Assembly: GCF_016518545.1 (NCBI RefSeq)
Contig: NZ_JACVTO010000001.1
Coordinates: 248,001 to 312,000 of the forward strand
Source: Pseudomonas sp. S30
GTDB taxonomy: Bacteria; Pseudomonadota; Gammaproteobacteria; Pseudomonadales; Pseudomonadaceae
DNA length: 64,000 nt
Direction of reading: 5' to 3'
Shown here: positions 30,189 to 38,958 of the stretch, piece after piece
Layout: every line of letters begins with the position of its first letter
Numbering within the stretch: position 1 is the stretch's first letter
Program-made: the position numbers and the translations under genes
Notes under the pieces: model-generated
The model's database searches: none
What the model was told of the DNA's origin: nothing
The model's input: only the letters and a program-made list of their open reading frames with translations

Positions 30189-30458
30189 GCCAGGCGTCGG
30201 TCGGCTGCACCGGGTGCTGGAGCGGTGTCGCTGCCGATCGATTCCACGCGCTGCTTCACTGGCGCTCGCATGTCACGACTTCCACGCACATCGCGCCGTC
30301 GACCACCGCGCACGCCACGCCCGGTGGCGACCTCGGTTGCAGGCCGCGCACCAGAATGCGGCGGCGGGCGCACCAATCGAGGCATTTCTGCCCTACCGCC
30401 CTTTGCTGCGGCCCGCTCCAAGCCCCGCCAGAGCGGGTGCGGCCGCCCTCTTGCCCTC

Positions 30459-30475
30459 TTGGCATACAACCTGCT
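30459..30475 (+). promoter_or_regulatory. Sigma-54 promoter of the nitrate transporter gene
   Basis: TTGGCATACAACCTGCT: GG (30461-30462) and GC (30473-30474) spaced by 10 bp. Predicted +1 near 30486, about 5 bases before a hexaloop hairpin. The remaining 270 bp back to the nasT stop show no gene. Confidence 0.72.
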
Positions 30476-30489
30476 GTAGCCAGTGCACA

Positions 30490-30570
30490 GGTAGCCAACG
30501 GCGGCTGCCCCACCCCGACAAAGACGTCGCACCTCCCATCGCGCAAGCGAATCGGGATTGCGACGTCTTT
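30490..30570 (+). promoter_or_regulatory. Leader of the nitrate transporter gene: ANTAR-type hairpin plus terminator
   Basis: Hairpin 1 (30490-30509): stem GGTAGCC / GGCTGCC (one G-U pair) with hexaloop AACGGC, A1 and G4 as required by ANTAR proteins. Hairpin 2 (30520-30570): perfect 12-bp outer stem AAAGACGTCGCA / TGCGACGTCTTT enclosing a small inner hairpin TCGC-GCAA-GCGA, followed by TGCGTTTCT. The second is a probable attenuator. The transporter starts 105 bp further on. Confidence 0.68.
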
Positions 30571-30674
30571 TGCGTTTCTGGCCTTGCGAAACGGGGCGGT
30601 GGAGCAACCGTGACAGGTCGCCCACCTGCAAGCACTTGACCTTCGTTGACTCTTTTTGCAGATGAGGTGCTGGA

Positions 30675-31886
30675 ATGAACAACAGCTTCTGGAAAGCCGG
30701 ACACACCCCCACATTATTCGCCGCGTTCCTGTACTTCGACCTCAGCTTCATGGTCTGGTACCTACTCGGCCCGATGGCCGTGCAGATCGCCACCGACTTG
30801 CAGCTGACCACCCAGCAGCGCGGTTTCATGGTCGCCACGCCGATTCTCGCGGGCGCGATTCTGCGCTTCGTCATGGGCATGCTGGCCGACCAGCTGTCGC
30901 CCAGGACGGCAGGCATCATCGGCCAGGTCATCGTCATCGTTTCGCTGCTGGCCGCCTGGCAGCTCGGTATCCACAGCTACGCACAAGCGCTGCTGCTGGG
31001 CGTATGCCTGGGCATGGCCGGCGCCTCGTTCGCCGTCGCCCTGCCACTGGCTTCGCAGTGGTATCCGGCCGAGCACCAGGGCAAGGCCATGGGCATCGCC
31101 GGTGCCGGCAACTCCGGCACGGTGCTGGCGGCGCTCGCCGCACCGGTGCTGGCGGCGGCGTTCGGCTGGACCAACGTATTCGGCCTCGCGCTGATCCCGC
31201 TGGTCCTGACCCTGATCCTGTTCAGCCTGCTGGCGAAGAACGCGCCGAACCGCAGCAAGCCCAAGTCCACCACCGACTACCTCAGGGCCCTTACCGACCG
31301 CGACAGCTGGTGGTTCATGCTGTTCTACAGCGTCACCTTCGGCGGCTTCATCGGCCTGGCCAGCGCCTTGCCCGGCTATTTCCACGACCAGTATGGCCTG
31401 AGCCCGGTGACCGCCGGGTACTACACGGCTGCCTGTGTCTTCGGCGGCAGCCTGATGCGGCCGCTGGGCGGTGCGCTCGCCGACCGCTTCGGCGGCATTC
31501 GCACCCTGCTGGGCATGTACGCCGTGGCCGCCGTGTGCATCGCGGCGGTGGGCATGAACCTGTCCAGCTCGGTGGCCGCCCTGGCGCTGTTCGTCAGCGC
31601 CATGCTCGGCCTGGGCGCGGGAAACGGCGCGGTGTTCCAGTTGGTGCCGCAGCGCTTCAGCAAGGAAATCGGGGTGATGACCGGATTGATCGGCATGGCC
31701 GGCGGCATCGGCGGCTTCCTCCTCGCCGCGGGTCTTGGCGCCATCAAGCAGCAGACAGGCGACTATCAGCTAGGCCTTTGGCTGTTCGCCAGCCTCGGCC
31801 TGGTGGCGTGGTTCGGCCTGCATGGCGTCAAGCGTCGCTGGCGAACCACCTGGGGCTCGGCAGCCTTTACGGCGGCACGGGTCTGA
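30675..31886 (+). CDS. nasA: Nitrate transporter, NarK/NasA-type MFS
   Basis: 403 residues, about 12 membrane helices, inner membrane. It opens MNNSFWKAGHTPTLFAAFLY followed by FDLSFMVWYLLGPMA, the usual start of NarK-family carriers, and carries the nitrate signatures AGAGNSGTVLAALAAPVLA and GMAGGIGGFLLAAGLGAIKQ (the two glycine-rich NS motifs). It imports nitrate for the reductase encoded upstream. It has its own sigma-54 promoter and leader, and is followed after 9 bases by the kinase/phosphatase gene. Confidence 0.94.
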   Translation: MNNSFWKAGHTPTLFAAFLYFDLSFMVWYLLGPMAVQIATDLQLTTQQRGFMVATPILAGAILRFVMGMLADQLSPRTAGIIGQVIVIVSLLAAWQLGIHSYAQALLLGVCLGMAGASFAVALPLASQWYPAEHQGKAMGIAGAGNSGTVLAALAAPVLAAAFGWTNVFGLALIPLVLTLILFSLLAKNAPNRSKPKSTTDYLRALTDRDSWWFMLFYSVTFGGFIGLASALPGYFHDQYGLSPVTAGYYTAACVFGGSLMRPLGGALADRFGGIRTLLGMYAVAAVCIAAVGMNLSSSVAALALFVSAMLGLGAGNGAVFQLVPQRFSKEIGVMTGLIGMAGGIGGFLLAAGLGAIKQQTGDYQLGLWLFASLGLVAWFGLHGVKRRWRTTWGSAAFTAARV

Positions 31887-31895
31887 GCCGCGATC

Positions 31896-33563
31896 ATGGC
31901 GTTGCAACTACGTTACGCCCAAAGCAGCGCGTGTGGTCCTCGTGCCGAGAACCAGGACGCCACGCGCATGGTCAGCCCGACCTCGGCACTGGCCACCAGC
32001 AAGGGCTACCTGTTCGCCCTGGCCGATGGTGTCAGCCACTGCGCCGACGGTGGCCTGGCGGCACGCTCGACCGTCCAGGCCCTGGCCCACGACTACTACG
32101 CCACCCCGCAGACCTGGAGTGTGGCGCAAGCGCTGGACCGTCTGTTGCTGGCCCAGAACCGCTGGCTCCACGCCAATGGCGGCGGTCAGCCGCTGCTTAC
32201 CACCCTCAGTGCGCTGGTGCTGCGCGGCCAGCGCTTCACCTTGGCGCACATCGGCGACTGCCGGGTCTACCAATGGTACGACGGGCAACTGCAGCGCCTC
32301 AGCGAAGACCACGTGTGGTCTCAGCCAGGCCTGCAACACGTGCTCAAGCGTGCGCTGGGCCTGGAGCAGCACGTGGTGGTGGACTACCGCGACGGCGACC
32401 TGCGTATCGGAGCCTGCTTTGTGCTGGTCAGCGATGGCGTCTGGGCAACCCTCGGTGACGCGACGATCGCCGGCGTGCTACGCGACGAGCCGGACTTGCA
32501 GAAAGCCGTCGACGCCCTGGTCCACGCCGCGCACCTGGCCGGCAGCCAGGATAACGCCAGCGCCGTCCTGGTGCAGGTCGATGACGTCGGCCGGACCAGC
32601 CTCACCGACGCCCTCGGGCAGGTCGAACACTGGCCGCTGCCAGCGCGCCTCAAGCCAGGCCAGTGCTTCGAGGGCTGGCAAGTCGAGACCCTGCTCAGCG
32701 AGACCCGCCAGTCCTTGCTGTACCGCGTGCGCGATGCCCTGCAAAACAGCTGGCTGCTCAAGACCCTGCCGACCCGATGCGAGGGAGACGATGAAGCAGG
32801 CCAGCGTCTGCTTCAGGAAGAATGGTTCCTGCGCCGGGTGGCCGGGCGCTGTTTCCCCGAAGTCCACCCTGCCAGCGACCGCCAGCACCTCTATTACCTG
32901 ATGCGCGAGCACCCCGGTCTGACCCTCGCCCAGCGACATCGCCAGCACGGCCCGCTGACCCTCAACCAGGCACTGGACATCGCCACGGCGCTGCTACGCG
33001 CACTCGGCATGCTGCACCGGCGCAACATCCTGCACCGCGACGTCACGCCGGATAATCTGCTGCTCGGTGACGACGGTGACCTGCGGCTGCTGGATTTCGG
33101 CCTGGCCTATTGCCCGGGGCTGTCCACCCACGACCCCGCCGTGCTATCGGGCACGCCCAACTACATCGCCCCGGAGGCCTATGCCGGCGCCGCGCCTAGC
33201 GCGGCCCAGGACCTGTACAGCGCTGGCGTGACCCTGTATTTCCTGTTGACGGGCCACTACCCCCACGGCGCCATCGAAGCGTTCCAGCGCCCCCGCTTCG
33301 GCACCCCGGTGCCGGCCAGCCGCTACCGCCCGGACCTGCCCGAGTGGCTGGTGCACACCCTCGACAAGGCCCTGGCCACCGATCCGAGCGAACGCTTCGA
33401 GACCGCCGAAGAGTGGCAACTGGCCCTGGAGCGCGGCGAACAGCAGCCGCCCCCACGCCCGCGGCCCCTGCTGGAACGCGAACCGGTGAAGGCCTGGCGC
33501 GCTATTGCGCTGGTGTCGCTGCTGTTCAACGCGCTGCTGGTGATTGGGCTGTTGCACGGCTGA
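31896..33563 (+). CDS. Bifunctional PP2C phosphatase / Ser-Thr kinase-like protein
   Basis: 555 residues. An N-terminal PP2C-type phosphatase (about 1-235; LFALADGVSHCADGGLAARS, LAHIGDCRVYQWYDG, DNASAVLVQVDD) is followed by a kinase-like domain (about 265-530; HRRNILHRDVTPDNLLLGDD, LLDFGLAYCPG, LSGTPNYIAPEAYAGAAPSA) and a C-terminal membrane helix (AIALVSLLFNALLVIGLL). In the catalytic loop the usual lysine of HRDxKPxN is threonine (HRDVTPDN), and the glycine-rich loop is poorly kept, so kinase activity needs testing. Such a gene commonly sits in Pseudomonas nitrate assimilation clusters; its role is not settled. Only 9 bases separate it from nasA. Confidence 0.9.
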   Translation: MALQLRYAQSSACGPRAENQDATRMVSPTSALATSKGYLFALADGVSHCADGGLAARSTVQALAHDYYATPQTWSVAQALDRLLLAQNRWLHANGGGQPLLTTLSALVLRGQRFTLAHIGDCRVYQWYDGQLQRLSEDHVWSQPGLQHVLKRALGLEQHVVVDYRDGDLRIGACFVLVSDGVWATLGDATIAGVLRDEPDLQKAVDALVHAAHLAGSQDNASAVLVQVDDVGRTSLTDALGQVEHWPLPARLKPGQCFEGWQVETLLSETRQSLLYRVRDALQNSWLLKTLPTRCEGDDEAGQRLLQEEWFLRRVAGRCFPEVHPASDRQHLYYLMREHPGLTLAQRHRQHGPLTLNQALDIATALLRALGMLHRRNILHRDVTPDNLLLGDDGDLRLLDFGLAYCPGLSTHDPAVLSGTPNYIAPEAYAGAAPSAAQDLYSAGVTLYFLLTGHYPHGAIEAFQRPRFGTPVPASRYRPDLPEWLVHTLDKALATDPSERFETAEEWQLALERGEQQPPPRPRPLLEREPVKAWRAIALVSLLFNALLVIGLLHG

Positions 33564-33770
33564 CGCCCGGAGTGATGACGGATCGGCGTACAAGGCATTG
33601 ATCAGGCTCGTGGCACCCTTCTTGGAGGCCACGACGGATGAGTGCCGAGCACTCAAGCGACAGCTGGCCGTTTATAATCCGCACCAACAACCCGCTGCAA
33701 AACTGGCACTCAGTACAAGCATGAGCGCTCGATAGGCCAGCATGACGTTTCCCGTAGACCACGAAAGATA

Positions 33771-33794
33771 GTGACCATAACCTATATTGGTCAC
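33771..33794. promoter_or_regulatory. TetR operator 1 (upstream of the regulator gene)
   Basis: Perfect inverted repeat GTGACCA-N10-TGGTCAC, 33 bp before the TetR start. The identical arms and spacing recur at 34464-34487 before the efflux genes. The stretch 33564-33770 holds no gene. Confidence 0.8.
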
Positions 33795-33826
33795 ACCCTT
33801 TCAATCAGTTCTAGGATGCTTCCAGA

Positions 33827-34441
33827 ATGACCACATCTTCTCCACCCTCGCCGGCCCGGGGGCCTGTCGACCACGACGTGAGGGATCAGATCATCCAGGC
33901 GGCCATGGTGCACTTCGCCCATTATGGCTACGACAAGACCACGGTCTCGGACCTGGCCAGGGCGATCGGCTTTTCAAAGGCCTACATCTACAAGTTCTTT
34001 GAATCCAAGCAAGCCATCGGCGAGGTCATCTGCTCCAGCCGGCTGGCGCTGATCCGCCAGCGCGTCGAGGACGTGATCAGCGACGCGACCACCCCGTCCG
34101 AGCAGCTGAGGCGTCTGTTCCGCGCCATTGCCGAGGGTGGCGCCGATCTGTTCTTCCATGACCGCAAGCTCTACGACATCGCTGCCGTCGCCTCGCGCGA
34201 TCAGTGGTCGTCGGTGATGGCCCATGAAGCCACTGTCCAGCAGACCATTCGGCAGATCCTCGTACAGGGACGCGATCTGGGCGAATTCGAGCGCAAGACC
34301 CCGCTGGACGAGTCGACCCTGGGCATCTTTCTGATCATCCGGCCTTACGTGAATGCCGCGTTACTGCAACACAATCTGGACACCCTCGCGGACGCGATCA
34401 TTCAACTGCCGGCCCTGGTCCTGAGAAGCCTCTCACCCTGA
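33827..34441 (+). CDS. TetR family repressor of the RND efflux genes
   Basis: 204 residues. N-terminal helix-turn-helix: IIQAAMVHFAHYGYDKTTVS, DLARAIGFSKAYIYKFFESK; the C-terminal ligand domain is divergent, as usual. It is flanked by two copies of the same 24-bp operator, one before its own gene and one before the efflux pair, so it is very probably autoregulated and represses efflux. The ligand is unknown. Confidence 0.92.
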   Translation: MTTSSPPSPARGPVDHDVRDQIIQAAMVHFAHYGYDKTTVSDLARAIGFSKAYIYKFFESKQAIGEVICSSRLALIRQRVEDVISDATTPSEQLRRLFRAIAEGGADLFFHDRKLYDIAAVASRDQWSSVMAHEATVQQTIRQILVQGRDLGEFERKTPLDESTLGIFLIIRPYVNAALLQHNLDTLADAIIQLPALVLRSLSP

Positions 34442-34463
34442 GACCACCTGACCCAACGATTAT

Positions 34464-34487
34464 GTGACCATTGACAGTATTGGTCAC
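34464..34487. promoter_or_regulatory. TetR operator 2 (upstream of the RND operon)
   Basis: GTGACCA-N10-TGGTCAC, same arms and same spacer length as the site before the regulator. The spacer begins with TTGACA and an AT-rich TATAAA follows at 34491, so the operator overlaps the probable promoter. Confidence 0.8.
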
Positions 34488-34534
34488 AAGTATAAAAATT
34501 GGATTCTTACATCGCCTTTTGAGAAAGGGATCCC

Positions 34535-35638
34535 ATGCGCCTGCGTCCCGCCGCCCTAGTTGGCTGCCTCCTGCCCTTTACCCTCGCCGCCTGCGGCGAC
34601 TCAGCCCCCGACAAGGATCCGCGCGACAAGCCGCCGGTGGTCAGAGCTGCGGTGGTGCAGGACGCCAGAGACCCTGCACGCACCTTCACCGGGGTAGTGG
34701 TCGCTCGCACCCAGAGCGACCTCGGCTTTCGCGTATCCGGCAAGATCCTCCAACGTCTGGTCGACACCGGCGAAACCGTCACGCGAGGGCAGCCGCTGAT
34801 GCGCCTGGACCCGGTGGACTTGAACTTGCAGGCGCGCGCGCAACATGAAGCGGTGGCGGCGGCGCGGGCGAAGGCCAGGCAGACCGCTGACGACGAAGCG
34901 CGTTATCGCAGGCTGGTGGCCGAGGGGGCGGTGTCGGCTTCGGCCTACGACCAGCTCAAGGCGGCAGCCGACTCGGCGAAAGCCGAGCTCAGTGCCGCCC
35001 AGGCACAGGCCGACGTTGCCACAAACGCCACCGGATACGCGGTACTGCTGGCCGATGCCGACGGTGTGGTGATGGAGACCTTCGCCGAACCTGGACAAGT
35101 CGTCAGCGCGGGCCAGGTCGTGGTGAGGGTGGCCAGGGCCGGCCAGCGTGAAGCGCTCGTGCATCTGCCCGAAACCCTGCGGCCCGAGCCTGGATCGAGC
35201 GCCCTGGCGACGCTGTTCGGCAAGCCTGCGCAGGCGATGCCTGCCAGACTGCGCCTGCTGTCTGATGCCGCTGACGCCGCCACGCGCACTTTCGAGGCCC
35301 GATACGTGCTCACTGGGCCTTTGGCGAGCGCTCCATTGGGCGCGACCGTCACGCTCGATATCGCCAGGTCAACGAACGCTTCCCAGGCCAGGCAAGTGCC
35401 CGTCGGCGCACTCTTCGACCAGGGTGGCGGCGCAGGCATCTGGATGATCACCGGCCAGCCCGCCAAGGTGACCAGGCGCGCTGTCGAGGTACTGAGTGTC
35501 AGCGATGAAAGCGCGGTGGTGAGGGGTGAGCTCGAGCCTGGCGATCGGGTGGTGGCGCTGGGTGCGCACCTGCTGCATGAGGGTGCCGAGGTCATGCAAG
35601 CCGCTCAGACCGGCCTGGGTACGGAGCAGCCGCGATGA
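34535..35638 (+). CDS. RND efflux periplasmic adaptor (membrane fusion) lipoprotein
   Basis: 367 residues. Lipoprotein signal MRLRPAALVGCLLPFTLAAC with lipobox LAAC, so anchored in the inner membrane facing the periplasm. Then the HlyD/AcrA order: a barrel-sandwich half (TFTGVVVARTQSDLGFRVSG, ILQRLVDTGETVTRGQPLMR), an alpha-hairpin of about 60 residues (AAARAKARQTADDEARYRRL), the second lipoyl half and a beta-barrel. It connects the permease to an outer-membrane channel. The stop overlaps the permease start by 4 bases. Confidence 0.93.
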   Translation: MRLRPAALVGCLLPFTLAACGDSAPDKDPRDKPPVVRAAVVQDARDPARTFTGVVVARTQSDLGFRVSGKILQRLVDTGETVTRGQPLMRLDPVDLNLQARAQHEAVAAARAKARQTADDEARYRRLVAEGAVSASAYDQLKAAADSAKAELSAAQAQADVATNATGYAVLLADADGVVMETFAEPGQVVSAGQVVVRVARAGQREALVHLPETLRPEPGSSALATLFGKPAQAMPARLRLLSDAADAATRTFEARYVLTGPLASAPLGATVTLDIARSTNASQARQVPVGALFDQGGGAGIWMITGQPAKVTRRAVEVLSVSDESAVVRGELEPGDRVVALGAHLLHEGAEVMQAAQTGLGTEQPR

Positions 35639-38600
35639 GCCAGCCGCGTTTCAACTTGTCTGCGCTGGCCGTTCGTGAGCGCTCCATCACCCTGTTTTTC
35701 ATCGTGCTGATCGCCTTCGCCGGCACGCTCGCCTTCTTCAAGCTGGGGCGCGCCGAAGACCCGCCCTTCACCGTCAAGCAGATGACCATCATCACCGCCT
35801 GGCCCGGCGCCACCGCGCAACAGATGCAGGACCTGGTTGCCGAGCCTCTGGAAAAGCGCATGCAGGAACTGCGCTGGTACGACCGTAGCGAAACCTACAC
35901 CCGACCTGGCCTGGCCTTCACCCTGGTTTCACTTCTGGACAAGACCCCGCCGTCTGCGGTGCAGGAGGAGTTCTACCAGGCTCGCAAGAAGGCGGGTGAT
36001 CAAGCCAGGCTCATGCCTGCCGGTGTGGTGGGTCCGATGCTCAACGACGAGTTTTCGGACGTCACCTTTGCCGTGTATGCCCTCAAAGCCAAAGGCGAAC
36101 CCCAGCGGGAACTGGTGCGCGATGCCGAGGCCCTGCGTCAGCAACTGCTGCATGTGCCCGGCGTGAAGAAAGTCAACATCATCGGCGAGCAGGCCGAGCG
36201 AATCTTCGTGTCGTTTTCCCATGACCGCCTGGCCACGCTCGGCGTCACCCCCCAGGACATTTTTGCGGCTCTGGACAGCCAGAATGCGCTGTCGCCGGCA
36301 GGTTCCGTAGAGACGAGCGGCCCGCAAGTGGTGGTGCGGGTCGACGGGGCCTTCGATCAACTGACCAAAATTCGCGAAACGCCCGTGGTGACCCAGGGCC
36401 GTACGCTCAAGCTCGAAGACGTGGCCAGCGTCGAGCGCGGCTATGAAGACCCCGCGACCTTCCTGGTACGCAATGATGGCGAACCGGCGCTGCTGTTGGG
36501 CGTGGTCATGCGTGAAGGGTGGAACGGCCTTGAGCTTGGCAAAGCCCTGGAGCTGGAAACCGCCCGGATGAACGCGGGCATGCCCTTGGGCATGACCCTG
36601 AGCAAGGTGACCGACCAGGCAGTGAACATCACCTCGTCGGTCGACGAGTTCATGGTCAAGTTCTTCGTGGCCTTGCTGGTGGTGATGCTGGTCTGCTTCG
36701 TCAGCATGGGCTGGCGGGTGGGCATCGTGGTGGCAGCCGCAGTGCCATTGACCCTGGCGATCGTGTTCGTGGTGATGGCCGCCACCGGCAAGAACTTCGA
36801 CCGTATCACCCTCGGTTCGCTGATCCTGGCATTGGGCCTGCTGGTGGACGATGCAATCATCGCCATCGAGATGATGGTGGTGAAAATGGAGGAAGGCTAC
36901 GATCGCATCCAGGCCTCGGCCTATGCCTGGAGCCATACCGCGGCGCCGATGCTGGCGGGTACGCTGGTCACCGCCATCGGCTTCATGCCCAACGGTTTCG
37001 CCCAGTCCACCGCGGGCGAATATACCAGCAACATGTTCTGGATCGTTGGCATCGCCCTGATCGCATCCTGGGTGGTGGCTGTCGCATTCACGCCTTACCT
37101 GGGGGTGAAGTTGCTGCCGCGGATCGACACGGTCGAGGGCGGCCACGCGGCTATCTACAACACTCGCCACTACAATCGGTTCCGCGCGGTGCTGGGCTGG
37201 GTGATCGCCCGCAAGTGGCTAGTGGCAGGCGCTGTGCTGTGCGCATTGGTGATCGCTGTGCTGGGGATGGGGCTGGTGAAGAAACAATTCTTCCCGACCT
37301 CCGACCGCCCCGAAGTGCTGGTGGAGTTGCAGATGCCCTACGGTACGTCCATCGAACAGACCCAGGCCACCGCGATCAAGGTCGAGGCCTGGCTGCGCAA
37401 GCAGGAGGAAGCCAAGATCGTCACCAGTTACATCGGCCAGGGCCCACCGCGCTTCTTCCTGGCCATGGCCCCGGAATTGCCCGACCCGTCTTTCGCCAAG
37501 ATCGTCGTACTGACCGAAGATCAGGAGGCTCGCGAACGCCTCAAGCACCGCCTGCGCGTGGCAGCCTCCGAAGGTCTGGCGCCTGAAGCTCAGGTGCGGG
37601 TCGCGCAACTGGTGTTCGGCCCTTACTCCCCCTACCCCGTCGCGTTTCGGGTGATGGGTCCGGATACCGCGCAACTGCGCCAGATTGCAGCACAGGTCCA
37701 GGGCGTGCTGCAGGCCAGCCCGATGATGAAGACCGTCAACACCGACTGGGGGCCTCGGGTGCCGACCCTGCATTTCGCCCTGCAACAGGACCGCTTGCAG
37801 TCGCTTGGCCTGACCTCGTCATCGGTAGCGCAGCAGTTGCAATTTCTACTGACCGGCGTGCCGATCACCTCGGTCAGGGAAGACATCCGCCTGGTGCAAG
37901 TGGTGGGCCGCGCCGCCGGACAGGTCAGGCTGGATCCTGCCCAGATCGAAAACTTCACCCTGATAGGTGCGAGTGGCCAGCGGGTTCCGGTTTCACAAAT
38001 CGGCGAGGTGAGCATCCGCATGGAAGACCCCATCCTGCGCCGCCGCGACCGCACACCCACCATGACGGTGCGCGGCGATATCGCCGAAGGCCTGCAGCCA
38101 CCGGATGTATCCGCTGCCCTCTGGAAAGACCTGCAACCGATCGTCACTTCGCTGCCAAGCGGCTACAGGATCGAAATGGCTGGTTCCACCGAGGAATCGG
38201 GCAAGGCCAGCCAGGCGATCGTTCCGCTGCTGCCGATCATGATCGCCTTTACGCTGCTGATCATCATCCTCCAGGTACGCTCGATCTCAGCCATGATGAT
38301 GGTGTTCCTGACCTCGCCGCTGGGGTTGATCGGCGTCGTGCCAGTATTGCTGCTGTTCGGGCAACCATTTGGGATCAACGCGCTGGTGGGTTTGATCGCG
38401 CTTTCCGGGATTCTGATGCGCAACACGTTGATCCTGATAGGCCAGATTCAACACAACCAGCTCGAAGGCCTGGCGCCCTTCGAGGCGGTGGTCGAAGCGA
38501 CGGTGCAACGCGCACGGCCTGTGCTGCTCACCGCACTGGCCGCCATCCTGGCGTTCATTCCCCTCACCCACTCGGTGTTCTGGGGCACCTTGGCCTACAC

Positions 38601-38703
38601 CCTGATCGGCGGTACGTTCGCGGGCACCGTCGTGACCTTAGTATTTCTGCCGGCCATGTACTCCATCTGGTTCAGGATCAGGCCGGCGGGTGCGCAGGGC
38701 TGA
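35635..38703 (+). CDS. RND efflux permease
   Basis: 1022 residues, full length for an HAE/AcrB-type proton-driven transporter. TM1 is near residues 17-35 (ITLFFIVLIAFAGTLAFFKL); the proton-relay region is ILALGLLVDDAIIAIEMMVV in TM4; GIMLVVD-type repeats, a second large periplasmic loop and the C-terminal TM bundle (FGINALVGLIALSGILMRNT) follow. It takes substrates from the periplasm or inner membrane. No outer-membrane factor gene follows, so it must borrow a TolC/OprM-type channel. Confidence 0.94.
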   Translation: MSQPRFNLSALAVRERSITLFFIVLIAFAGTLAFFKLGRAEDPPFTVKQMTIITAWPGATAQQMQDLVAEPLEKRMQELRWYDRSETYTRPGLAFTLVSLLDKTPPSAVQEEFYQARKKAGDQARLMPAGVVGPMLNDEFSDVTFAVYALKAKGEPQRELVRDAEALRQQLLHVPGVKKVNIIGEQAERIFVSFSHDRLATLGVTPQDIFAALDSQNALSPAGSVETSGPQVVVRVDGAFDQLTKIRETPVVTQGRTLKLEDVASVERGYEDPATFLVRNDGEPALLLGVVMREGWNGLELGKALELETARMNAGMPLGMTLSKVTDQAVNITSSVDEFMVKFFVALLVVMLVCFVSMGWRVGIVVAAAVPLTLAIVFVVMAATGKNFDRITLGSLILALGLLVDDAIIAIEMMVVKMEEGYDRIQASAYAWSHTAAPMLAGTLVTAIGFMPNGFAQSTAGEYTSNMFWIVGIALIASWVVAVAFTPYLGVKLLPRIDTVEGGHAAIYNTRHYNRFRAVLGWVIARKWLVAGAVLCALVIAVLGMGLVKKQFFPTSDRPEVLVELQMPYGTSIEQTQATAIKVEAWLRKQEEAKIVTSYIGQGPPRFFLAMAPELPDPSFAKIVVLTEDQEARERLKHRLRVAASEGLAPEAQVRVAQLVFGPYSPYPVAFRVMGPDTAQLRQIAAQVQGVLQASPMMKTVNTDWGPRVPTLHFALQQDRLQSLGLTSSSVAQQLQFLLTGVPITSVREDIRLVQVVGRAAGQVRLDPAQIENFTLIGASGQRVPVSQIGEVSIRMEDPILRRRDRTPTMTVRGDIAEGLQPPDVSAALWKDLQPIVTSLPSGYRIEMAGSTEESGKASQAIVPLLPIMIAFTLLIIILQVRSISAMMMVFLTSPLGLIGVVPVLLLFGQPFGINALVGLIALSGILMRNTLILIGQIQHNQLEGLAPFEAVVEATVQRARPVLLTALAAILAFIPLTHSVFWGTLAYTLIGGTFAGTVVTLVFLPAMYSIWFRIRPAGAQG

Positions 38704-38708
38704 TCGCC

Positions 38709-38843
38709 ATGTCCCAGCTCACCACACAACGAGAATCCGCTGTGTCCAAACCAAAAGTCGATCTCATCACAGGTGCATCACCGGGCATCGGACGCGCTAC
38801 GGCTTTTGAGCTTGCAGGACAAGGCCGGCGGTTCCGGCCTTGA
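38709..38843 (+). pseudogene. Short-chain dehydrogenase remnant
   Basis: 44-codon reading frame beginning 5 bases after the RND permease stop. It encodes KPKVDLITGASPGIGRATAF, the complete nucleotide-binding start of an SDR (TGxxxGIG), then runs into a stop at 38841-38843; no further SDR sequence follows before amtB. It is the stump of a gene that was probably once the third gene of the efflux operon. A hairpin with stem AAGGCCGG / CCGGCCTT (38821-38841) covers its end. Confidence 0.65.
38821..38841. terminator. Terminator-like hairpin after the RND operon
   Basis: Stem AAGGCCGG / CCGGCCTT (8 bp) with 5-base loop CGGTT, followed by GATCTTG. No T-run; it may still end transcription of the efflux operon, which faces amtB. 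Confidence 0.4.
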
Positions 38844-38958
38844 TCTTGCCGCCGTTTGCCGACGAAAACCTCATCACCGACCAGCTGAGCCTTCTGGCCC
38901 AGTCGCGTGAGTTCGAGAAATCGATGAGGACTCAGCAGCGGCAACATCGGTCAATCAC

